A DNA stretch of 64,000 bases from Myrmaecium sp. VS I D KN 1 (taxonomy: Eukaryota > Ascomycota > Dothideomycetes > Valsariales > Valsariaceae). The stretch is taken from assembly GCA_019775845.1 (NCBI GenBank), contig JADQAV010000001.1, positions 248,001 through 312,000 of the forward strand. Reading direction: 5' to 3'. The notes below the pieces were generated by a model, which saw only the letters and a list, made by a program, of their open reading frames with translations, had not been told where the DNA came from and did not search any database. A program made the position numbers and the translations under genes. Positions 10,662-20,633 of this stretch are shown piece after piece (position 1 is the stretch's first letter; every line of letters begins with the position of its first letter).

Positions 10662-12532
10662 ATGGGCCGTAGAAAAATCGAGATCAAGGCGATCAAGGAC
10701 GACAGGAACAGATCGGTGTATGTCCGCCCGTTCAAACCCCTTCCCCAATCCCCTTAACATTCCTCCCGCCATACTGACGTCTCATGTCGCGGCAGGACCT
10801 TTCTGAAGCGCAAAGGCGGCCTGTTCAAGAAGGCGCACGAGCTATCCGTCCTCTGCTCCGTCGATGTCGCCGTCATCATCTTCGGCCACAACAAGAAGCT
10901 GTACGAATTTTCCTCCGGCGACATCGACGACACCATCGGACGGTACCAATACGTACGCACTGTAGTCCACCCCGATCCCAACCTACCGTCCTGCCTGGGC
11001 TAACTGGTCTTTAGTATGGCGGCGCGCACGAACACAAGGGCCCGGAGGATTTCATGGGCAAAAAGGACATGGAGGACGATGATGACGACGAGGAGCATGT
11101 GCCCACACCTCCGCAGAACTCCCACTCACCCCCCGAGCCTGCGATGATGCCCCCTCACCTTCAAAATCAAGCGTTCCAGCATATTCGCCAACAACCGTCG
11201 GCATCCCCTCCCGTGCAGAATGGCATGCCCTTTCATCCCCGACATTCTTCTCCGCAACCCCTCTCCAGACCCTCTTCGCGCACGAACATACGAAGAACGA
11301 GTTCGAACCTTGTTCCACAACAGCAGCAGCAGCAGCCACAACCACAACCGCACCCACAGCAACATCCTCATCAACCAGTTACGCAGCCTCAGGGTCCGCC
11401 GCAAAATTATGCTTACATGCCAAATCCGCCGTATTACAACCATACCGCCCCACAAAACATGCAACCGAAAGGGGGTCCGGTGCCTCCACCTCCGCCAGGG
11501 CCGCAGCCACAATACCAATACGCTCACCCAGGACCCTCCCATGCCCAGGTGCAGCAGGTGTATATGCAAGATCAGCGAAGGCAGTCTATGCCGCCTGCCT
11601 TCCCTTCTCAGGAGCCAAGGCCCGCAAACCAAGCGCCGGTAACGACGTCTCCTCCTCAGCCAGAGCAGAACCAGTTTCAAAGTCCGCCACTTCCGCAGCC
11701 GAAGCCACTTTCGCAAGCGGCGAAGCAGCACCACAACAGCATCTTCACCCCAATCGAGGATAGCCGGTCGCTCCTTGCTCAACACTGGGGAAACAGTACC
11801 ACCAATTCGGAGGCCACGAGGACCGAGCCGGCGGTCAAGCAAGAACCGTCCAACCGCGCTCAATCGATTGATGTGGCTTCGATGGCCCGGCCACAAGCGA
11901 CCGAAACCCCGCAGCCGCAACAGCCCCAGCAGTTTCCGAATCTGTCTACTCAGCCCCCTCAACGGACTGCATCCGCCAACTCGGTTCCAAACATCCCACC
12001 ACCGTCCCGTCTCAACAGCATGCAGTCGGACGCAAAGCGGCCCCGCCTTAAGGTACAGATTCCGAGCGAGCATTCCGATGCGGAGGGAGCAAGTCCCTCT
12101 CCGAAAGACACCGGTACTGTCGGACAGACGACCGCGCGTGGGAGCACGGAGGCGTCGCACTCCTCCGGTGTTGTCTTGCCTCCACCGTCTCCAAGTGCCA
12201 GCGCATTGCTGAGCGCCGGTGCGACGGGTCCACCGAACCCTTTCGCGCGCCCACCTCCGCCGCAGAATAACAACTCGTACGGGAGCCGCAGCGACATGGA
12301 AACGCCGATATCTGCTCTGCCAAGTCGGTTCGTCGAGAATGGACTGTTGCCCTCGCCATCCAGTTTCTATCCGGAGTGGGGCTTCGGACGGGACACCAGC
12401 ATGCTTCCCAGCCCGCTGACGTTCCAGACGCCGGTGGTGCAGAATGGACCCAGCTTCCGGGATGAAGAGGATCGGAAGAGGAAGACGTCGGAGAGTTCGG
12501 AAGGAGGCGCTCCGAAACGCATCAAGAGCTGA
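10662..12532 (+). CDS. RLM1: MADS-box transcription factor, Rlm1/RlmA type
   Basis: Role: DNA-binding activator at the end of the cell-wall-integrity MAP kinase cascade; acts in the nucleus on cell-wall biosynthesis genes. Seen: exons 10662-10717, 10796-10952 and 11015-12532 (576 residues). The start [19 protein letters not shown], followed by [20 protein letters not shown], is the MEF2-type MADS domain (residues 1 to about 57). It continues through [18 protein letters not shown] into [13 protein letters not shown], a sequence characteristic of fungal Rlm1. Then come an acidic stretch (about residues 90-100), a long Pro/Gln-rich region with a poly-Gln run near 173-178, and a Ser/Pro-rich tail ending in a basic KRIKS. 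Both introns lie inside or just after the MADS domain. Inference: the Ser/Pro-rich body is the probable target of the Slt2/MpkA kinase. Confidence 0.96.
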
Positions 12533-14257
12533 TATGACGACGATGAATGACGAGTTTCAGTCTTTGAAAACAACATAGACTTACTGCGCAAGAACGTGTT
12601 CCGGCTCTGTGGTACGCGTTAGGTACTTTCTCTCTCTCGGCACTTGTACCAACCATGCGTGGCGTCTCCGCGGCTCTCTATTTTGTCACCAGGTTAAATA
12701 TCCTCCATTCATTCATATTGCTTTATTTTCTTTTCTTCCCTGCGCCCTCTCATGGTCACGATAGTCACCTCGTATTTCTTCGCGTCAACCTCAATCTATC
12801 TTTTCCAATCTTTCTTTTAAATCTTCCTCTATTGCTTTTCTTTCTGAGTGAGCTTTCTGTGTTGGTACCCTGGAAGATGCCTACCATCGCCCGTATCTGA
12901 CAATGCCGAATCAGATGGGGTTACTGTCTTGAGAGTTTCTTAGTCGTTTTGGTCTGTTTTTCTCGTTTCTCGTCCCGGGGTCAGGGGTTGTCGGTTGTTG
13001 TGCTTTGCTGCATTACTCGTTTGATATCCGACTGGTTCTCCTTTATCTTTCATTCTCTCTTCCTCTATGTCTTTGTGGGGTTCGGGTCGGTAGATGCGCT
13101 GGTTCTGGGAAGATGGATCATTTCGGGAGGTGGCGTGTCATACTTGAATCTCTTTATCATCTGGACCGGGCTGTATATAGGCGTGCTTGCGATCTCGGAA
13201 AGGAGGCGGTAGTAAGGAGGATGGTTTGTTCGACAGCTGTAGTCGTTGTAGCAGTAGTGTAGTAATCGACGTGACTTGGAGGAAAAGCACAAGGACCGTT
13301 TCCACACCTGGGCCTCCGGAAAGAACGGCACCGCTCACGGATGCGAGTGTATTACCCGTCGGCAAGTACTGCCGGATGTTGGCGTGCCTATATACTCGAC
13401 CTCGCAGCGACGCTGGCAGTCCACCGAACCAGCCCCGGACGGCGGATTCGAGGCTGTGGAGCAAGCATGCCTCGTGTGGCTGTGCGGCTGACATAGCCCC
13501 AGGACCCACTTACTACTTGTACCTACAGCACAGTGATGTATCGTACACCGTCAGATGTATGTACTCCCCATGCTGACTGGGCATGACAAGAACGGTGAAC
13601 GAATGGAAAAGCTCACGGGGAAGGGGGATGGAGACACTCAAGTGCGAGTGACCTCATCAGGTGCGCTGACTCCCCCCCCCCTCGGCGGATGCACACAGTC
13701 TCACCTCCCCGGCCTCGTCCCATGATCGGTCTGTCGGGGCCGCGATGCTTCTTCGTGCGTTCTGTTGGATTCCTTACTCGAAGTAGATGGATATGTAGAT
13801 CGGCATTTGAAGATGTTCATGTGTGGTCCTTGCTAAAAGGGATGGCATATAGTAGAGATTAGGAGGAGATTATACCGTCGTAGCGTGGGAATGCTTTCGT
13901 TCGCTCAGCCGCACCCGCATTCGTAAGGCTGCTGTGCTCGAGTCAGGTCCCCACCTGGGCAAACCGACGGTACTGTGGCCTTCCCCCCACCCCACCTGCC
14001 CGACCACCGACCACCGACCTCTGGCACTCTGCTCCGTACAATAACTCGAATCTCTCCCCGACCTGCCTGCCGGACTGACCGACGTACTCGCATTCGTGCC
14101 TGCTACGAACAACACTCGCGTCCTTCCTTCATTCCTTCGCTTCCCTTTCCTCCACTCTCCCCAACTTTCTCACCACAACCACCACCTCCATCACCTCCTC
14201 CTCCTCCCTCACGTCCGCCTACTCAAAACACTCCTTCGCATCCTTCGGATCATCGCC
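12533..14257. other. intergenic, RLM1 3' region and PEF gene promoter
   Basis: No gene recognised. The first 600 bases are T-rich, as in a fungal 3' UTR. A run of ten C occurs near 13672-13681. The 150 bases before 14258 are strongly C/T-rich (ACCACCTCC-like), a leader for the next gene. Confidence 0.4.
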
Positions 14258-15633
14258 ATGGCGTACAACAGAGGCTACAACCCCGACGCGCTTCCCGCGC
14301 ACGCCGAGCCAGAGCAGGTGCGCAATACGCTTCCCCTCTCCGCCTCCTCCCCCCTCACTTCCTCGCAACCGTCCGTCTGACAGCGTTCCCCCACTGCGAT
14401 CATGTAGGCCGCGGCCATGCTCTCCGCCAACCGCCCGCCCCGCACCAACTCCGCGCGCACGGATTACAGCCAACCTCCTCCCCCGCCCGTCCAGCCCTTG
14501 CGCCCGTCGGACTCGGGTTACGGCGGTAGGCCGGCCGGCGGCAGCGGCCGATCCCCGCACTCCCTGCACTCCCCCCGGTACGACGACCCGCGTCAGAGCC
14601 CGCGCTTCCACGACTACGGCTCCCCGCCGCCGCAGAACTACGGCCAGGGCCCGCGTCCCCAGGGCTACCATGGCCGGCCGCCTCTCCAGGAGGGGCCGCC
14701 TCCCACGCCGACGCCGAGGGACCCCAGCGACCGGGAAGGGCTGTGGCGATTGTTTGGCGCGGTGGACAAGAACAGTACGTGATAATCCTGGATTACGACA
14801 CGTCCTGGCGGTAGCAGTCAGTCTGCAAATGTGGACGTGGGGGGCTAACGCGACGGGTGCATCGCAGGGAGCGGACAACTTTCAGAAAACGAGCTTCGGG
14901 CTGCGCTTGTCAACGGGGACTGGTCACCGTTTGACCCGCATACGGTGAAGATGATGATAAGGTAGCGACCCCACATGTCCGTACCTTGATTTGGCGGCAG
15001 ATTGGAGCGCTGACCTTGGCTTGCTGTTAGAATGTTCGATACCGATCGCACTGGCTCGATCAACTTTGAGGAGTTCTGGTATGTTACCAGCGATGTTTTT
15101 TCTTTCCCCCCATATCAAACCCCACCCTCTAACCCGACTTTTCTCACGTGCACAGCGGGCTTTGGAGCTTCCTCGCCGCCTGGCGCCAGCTGTTCGACCG
15201 CTTTGATGTAGACCGGTCCGGCACCATTCAGTACAACGAGTTCAGCGAGGCCTTGATCGCCTTTGGATACCGTCTCTCCCCGCAGTTCGTCACGCTGCTG
15301 TTCCGCACGTACGACCGGCACGGCAAGAACGCCATCAGCTTCGATCTCTTCGTCCAGGCGTGCATCAGCCTCAAGCGGATGACGGACGTGTTCAAGAAGT
15401 ATGACGAAGACCGGGATGGGTACATTACTCTAAGCTTGTAAGTTTGGGGGTTTATTTTCAAACAGCTCAGATTTCCCCTTCTTTTCCCTCGAAAATCGAA
15501 AGCAATCCGGTTCTGGCTAACATGATCTTCGCAGCGAGGAGTTCCTCACAGGTGCGCAACACCTCTTCCTCTTCAACAGCATATCCCCGGAGACTGATAC
15601 CGGGCTCTACTAGAGATCGTCAAGCAACGTTAG
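14258..15633 (+). CDS. PEF1: penta-EF-hand calcium-binding protein (peflin/ALG-2 type)
   Basis: Role: Ca2+ sensor of the PEF family, which in yeast (Pef1) affects polar growth and cation homeostasis and in animals links to ESCRT and COPII. Seen: seven exons, 14258-14317, 14408-14774, 14868-14961, 15031-15078, 15156-15437, 15535-15551 and 15614-15633 (295 residues). The N-terminal 130 residues are Pro/Gly/Tyr/Ser-rich. Five EF-hands follow: DKNRSGQLSE (from 140), DTDRTGSINFEEF (177), DVDRSGTIQYNEF (207), a degenerate DRHGKNAISFDLF (243) and DEDRDGYITLSFEEF (273), then the end EIVKQR. The last two exons are only 17 and 20 nt. Reading through the sixth donor instead gives GAQHLFLFNS.. and a stop at 15611-15613, which loses the conserved end, so I favour the spliced form. 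It converges on RPT1. Confidence 0.93.
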
Positions 15634-16881
15634 GTGTCGACAGATGTTTGTTTTCGTGCCCCTCTCCGCGTCCCCACATGAAACCCCAGGCGACGATATC
15701 GACCGCGTTTCCTCCAATCCCATGAGCTCCACAGCGTATCTCATTCCCTCTCATCTCTCCTTGGCATTGGTTAGAGGGCTTTCGCAGCAAGTAGTTCCCT
15801 TATAGGGCATCGTAACCGAAATCAAGTCAAGTTGGGTGTTGCGCTCCCCGCATTTCCGTCCCGGGAGATGGCAAAGAACACATTGTCGCGAACAATGCGA
15901 AATCCGAAAGCACCCGCAATCAACATCCCCAGGAATGGCGCCGTATGGGTAGACCTGAATGGATCGAAGGGACTCCTTCGCGGAGACGCCAAAACTCGCG
16001 ACTCGAAACTCGCCCTTTATATCTTGCGTCCCTTCCGCTCGCGCTCGATGATCCGTACGAGGAAGGCCTGGTTGGTTGACTCAGGACGATGAGGATGACG
16101 GGAAGGGGAGGAGGGGAAAGGGGGGTATTTCAGGGTCCTTGTCCTCTTTTTATCTCTTTTTTTCCTTTCTTCTTTTTTTCCCCCGCTTTTCTTCTCCTCT
16201 GTACGGACATGGCGATGGACTCTTTTCCCTATAATTTTTCTTCTTCTCTCCATGTACGCACTTCCCCTCCCATCCCATCATCAAAGCTGATACCCTTTTT
16301 TCCTCCTTCTCCTTCTTCCCCTCTCTTTTTCTCTCTTCTTTTACCCGACCAGTCAAATTACTAGGAGTGATCATCAGGACTAGGAAATCGAAAGAGAAAG
16401 AGGGAGAGATATTTCTTCGATACCAATTTTTTAGGCCCTTTATTCTGTGTTCCCCCTTTTTTTCGGCCTTTGAGTCCTCGCTCTCCCTTATTACTTACCA
16501 TGCGCAGATGCCAGGATCTGTGTTGTTGCGTCCCGTGAGAGATCATTTCCCCTATGTGTGTGACATTAGGAGGGAAGGACAGAGACGGAAGGAGTGTGTA
16601 GGTTGGGTTCTACGGGGTCTAGCCCCGATCACAATCACAGTCACAGTGATGGTCGGTCATAGCCGTGATCAGAGCCGCAATTGTACGTGAAGCCACCATC
16701 TTAGATGCCATTGGAAACCCGCATGCCTCCATCGTCTTCTCCGTACGCGTTCGGTACTATACAAACAATATGCCAGATCCCCCATGTGCCTGGTCTCCTT
16801 CCACCCATGCCAGCCTCCCTCACTACGATGCCAGTCCATTTCCACCCCCATCTACACCTCCTTGAGCTCCTCCCCGCCCGT
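15634..16881. other. convergent intergenic region between PEF1 and RPT1
   Basis: Mostly T-rich and C/T-rich sequence expected of two facing 3' ends. A 35-codon frame with a membrane-like segment on the minus strand (15822-15926) is discussed as a finding but is not called as a gene. Confidence 0.4.
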
Positions 16882-18362
16882 CTAATTATACTGCATGTAC
16901 GTCGCCGTGGAGTTGAACTTGAGGTTGCCCTTGATGACCTTGTCGACGGCGGCGAGGAAGTCCTTCTCGGTTGCGACCTTCCTCCGGGCGCGAATGGCGA
17001 ACATGCCCGCCTCCGTCGCGACGCTGCGCAGCTCCGCACCGGTGGCGTTAGGGCAGAGCCGGGAGATGAGCTCCCATCGGATGTCGCGCTCGACCGACAT
17101 GCTCTTGGCGTGGATGCGGAGGATGTTGGCCCGGCCCTCCATGTCCGGCAGCGAGAATTCGATCTTCCGGTCAATCCGACCGGGACGCATGAGGGCGGGG
17201 TCCAGCGTGGACGGCCGATTGGTCGCGAACATGACTTTGATGTTGCCGCGCGAGTCGAACCCGTCGAGCTGGGTGATCAGTTCCAGCATGGTCCGCTGGA
17301 CTTCGTTGTCGCCACCGGCGCCATCGTCGAAACGAGCGCCGCCGACCGCATCAATTTCGTCGAAGAAGATGATGCAGGCCTTCTTCGTCCGGGCCATCTC
17401 GAACAGCTCGCGAACCATCCGCGCACCCTCGCCGACGTACTTCTGCACCAGCTCGCTACCAATCACACGAATAAATGTGGCGTCTGTTCGGTTCGCGACT
17501 GCTCGAGCGCAGAGGGTTTTGCCCGTACCCGGAGGACCGTACAACAGAGCACCCTTAGGTGGGTCAATACCCAGGTTGACGAAGCGTTCCGGGGAAAGCA
17601 GCGGCATCTCCACCACTTCACGAAGCTTCTCTATTTGCTCCTTGCAGCCACCAACATCCCCGTAGGTAACGTCCGGCTTGTCCTCGACGGTCATCATGGT
17701 CACGCTGGGGTCGATCTTCGGCGGCAGAGGCAAGAGGATTTGGTATTTGTTCCGATCAACACTATGCCGCATCAGCTCCACACAAGGTCAGGACTCGGAT
17801 GAGATAATAAACTTACCCCACACGCATCCCCTCCTCGATATCCGTTGGACTGACCCGTTCTCCGAGATTCACCACGAACTTCGCGATCTGCTTGACGTTG
17901 ATGACATATTTGTTCTTCTCTGGGTTTTCCTCATCCTGTATTATCTTCGTGCATCGTGCGACTTGGAGTGGTTGTTCTTCCTGCATCCGTTGCCTGTCCG
18001 CAGCAATGTCCCAGAGGTGTGGAGGTGCAAGTCCGGTATCTGATTCCTGAATGACACTGTCAGCCTGCGGCACTCATCCGGCGCACCTGTGTATCACTAC
18101 CTTCACACCGATCTTCTCGTTCACGCTTTGCTGCTTCTCCTTGATCTCCTTCTCAAGCTTCCTGAGCTCAGCTGCATACGGAGCAGCACCATATGTCTTC
18201 AGCACCTGAATATCCCTGCGGAGCTTGTTAGCGTCCCGAGAACCTCGAAGCATAGAGAAAGGCGTACTCGTCCGAAAGAGGGGCGATTTTCTTCTCTTCT
18301 ATCTCATCATCGGCGAAGTTCTTCTGGTACTTTTCCCAGTTCTGGCCGGTGGCACTGGGCAT
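16882..18362 (-). CDS. RPT1: 26S proteasome regulatory ATPase Rpt1
   Basis: Role: one of six AAA ATPases of the 19S base ring that unfold and feed ubiquitinated substrates into the 20S proteasome; nucleus and cytosol. Seen: four exons on the minus strand, 18362-18268, 18215-18101, 18046-17817 and 17761-16882 (439 residues). The N-terminus [20 protein letters not shown] leads into a coiled-coil helix ([20 protein letters not shown]), then the OB region and AAA module: Walker A GPPGTGKT (222-229), Walker B FFDEIDAV (Asp281-Glu282), and the arginine-finger region [29 protein letters not shown] and the C-terminus ATYMQYN match Rpt1/PSMC2 rather than Rpt2-6. All introns are in the N-terminal third. 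It is divergent from CCT4 and convergent with PEF1. Confidence 0.97.
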
Positions 18363-18719
18363 GGTGTATGCGGCAACACGAGAATCTTAAGCTTCCAGTG
18401 CACAGTTTATAGGGAATATTGGAGAGAGAAGACCGCTGTGAGATGGAAGAGCAGAGTGCGACGCTGGTAGAGAGGGTACGATGGCGGAGTGAAGCTGTGA
18501 GATGGTGACGGACAGCTCTGTAATCATATCAGGTAGTTGCTGCCCCGGTGCTTGAGCCAGCCCATCGGAACCGGAGAAACAACCCCCGCAAGTCGCCGAG
18601 GCGCGACGTCTGAAATTCCATCCGCGTCCAAGAAAGTGAAGGAGGATCTGTATCAGCGTGCGCCTTGTGCTTTTATCTTTTTTATCCCCTCCTGTCCTTC
18701 CGAATAGTATAATAGAGAG
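18363..18719. promoter_or_regulatory. bidirectional promoter of RPT1 and CCT4
   Basis: The start codons of RPT1 (minus, 18362) and CCT4 (plus, 18720) are 357 bp apart with no other gene between, so both promoters and both leaders must fit here. A CCAAT box in reverse orientation (ATTGG, 18418-18422) is visible. The yeast proteasome element GGTGGCAAA is absent on both strands. A T-rich stretch (about 18670-18685) precedes CCT4. Confidence 0.7.
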
Positions 18720-20633
18720 ATGTCGGCTCAAGTCGCAAGCGCAAACAGCGGCGGCAATGCCGCCTTCAAGGTTAGTAGTCCAATCCTGAAGCTCCGCAAA
18801 CCTCATACTAACCTTCCCCTTAGGACAAGGAAAAGCCCCAGGCGGTGCGGACGGCGAACATCGTAGCAGCGAGAGGTATGTACTTAAGGACCAGTGACAG
18901 GAAGCCTCTTACTAATATGCATATAGCTGTTGCGGATGCCATCCGAACAGTAAGTTACGGAGGATCTATAATGTAGCTGGCACTGACGTGGACGTAGTCA
19001 CTGGGTCCCAGGGGTATGGACAAGATGGTATGCATGAAGCGAACCTGTTAACAGGCAAATGCTAACTAGATGCCTAGATTCAAACTCCCAAGGGCGAGAC
19101 CATAATCGTATGCTCACCGATGCCTAACTACATATGTCTTTGGTCTGACTTGTGCTAGACAAACGATGGCAACACCATGCTCAAGCATATGAGTGTGTTG
19201 CACCCGGCAGCAAAGATGCTTGTCGACCTCGCAAACGCACAAGATATCGAGGCAGGTGACGGAACGACGTCTGTAGTAGTCATAGCAGGAAGTCTCCTGG
19301 GGGCAGCAGACCGGTTACTCGCCAAAGGCATTCACCCCACGGTGATTTCGGAGGCCTTCCAGCGCGCCGCCGCCGCTTCAGTCAAGGTCCTCCACGAGAT
19401 GTCCATTCCCATCAACTTGGCCGACCGTACTACTCTTCATAAGGCCGCTTCTACATCGCTCTCTTCCAAGATCGTCGCGCAGGAACCTAAGCTCGCGGAT
19501 ATGGCAGTCGACTCCGTCCTCAAAATTATCAACCCCAAGACCGCAGACAACGTCGACCTGAAAAACATTCGGATCTTGAAGAAGCCGGGTGGGACTATCG
19601 ACGAGAGTGAGATGGTGGACGGATTGGTACTGAACCAGCAGGTCGTGAAGAGCGGCGGCGGGCCGACGCGGATAGAGAAGGCGAAGATCGGTCTGATTCA
19701 GTTCCAATTGAGCCCGCCGAAGCCCGATATGGAGAACCAAATCGTGGTGAATGATTACAGACAGATGGACAAGATCCTCAAAGAAGAGCGGACATATCTG
19801 CTGAACATGGTAAAGAAGATCAAGAAGGCCAAGTGCAATGTCCTCTTCATTCAGAAGTCGATTCTGCGAGACGCCGTGAATGACCTCAGCTTGCATTTCC
19901 TTGCCAAGCTCGGCATCATGTGCGTGAAGGACATCGAGCGTGATGAGATCGATTTCATCTGCAAGGTAAAGAAGGCCCCCATATAAAGACTTTATAGCAC
20001 CACGCTAATGTTCTATTCCTTCTGCAGAGCACTGGATGCAAGCCTATTGCAGACATCGATTCTTTCACGGAGGACAAGCTAGGATCCGCCGATCTGGTCG
20101 AGGAGGTTCAAAGCTCAGGAGCGAGGATAGTCAAGGTTACCGGTGTTAAGACAGCTTCCCAGACTGTTTCCATCGTTTGCCGAGGAGCGAACTCTCTCAT
20201 CCTGGACGAGGCCGAGCGTTCCCTGCACGATGCCCAGTGTGTCATCCGCTGCTTGGTAAAGAAGAAGGCTCTCCTTGCCGGTGGCGGTGCTCCTGAGATC
20301 GAAATCGCGCAAACCCTTGCACACCAATCCCGCTCTCTGACGGGTGCAGAGGCTATCTGCTGGAAAGCTTTCGCAGATGCTATGGAGGTCATCCCCACCA
20401 CGCTTGCCGAGAACGCTGGTCTTAACTCGATCAAGGTGGTTACGGAGCTGAGGCACAGACATGCTTTGGGCGAGAGGAATGCCGGTATCAGCATCAAGAG
20501 CGGCGGTGTCAAGAACAACATTTCGGAGGAGAACGTGTTGCAACCGCTGCTTGTCAGCACCAGTGCGATCGAACTTGCTGCCGAGACAGTTAAGCTTATC
20601 CTGCGTATCGACGATATTGCACTGAGCAGATAA
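18720..20633 (+). CDS. CCT4: T-complex protein 1 subunit delta (chaperonin CCT4)
   Basis: Role: delta subunit of the eight-membered cytosolic chaperonin TRiC/CCT, which folds actin, tubulin and WD-repeat proteins using ATP. Seen: seven exons, 18720-18770, 18824-18875, 18927-18949, 18998-19027, 19078-19107, 19159-19965 and 20028-20633 (532 residues). Group II chaperonin signatures: [20 protein letters not shown]-like [12 protein letters not shown], and the nucleotide loop GDGTTSVV (Asp96). Near the C-terminus [11 protein letters not shown] and the end [14 protein letters not shown] fit CCT4. Odd: five of the seven exons are 23-52 nt, all packed into the first 390 bp, so the N-terminal 62 residues are spread over five tiny exons. 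Shares its promoter with RPT1, another protein-homeostasis gene. Confidence 0.97.

Noticed and set aside
18363-18719. Yeast-type proteasome control element in the RPT1 promoter
   Set aside because: GGTGGCAAA or its complement does not occur in the interval.
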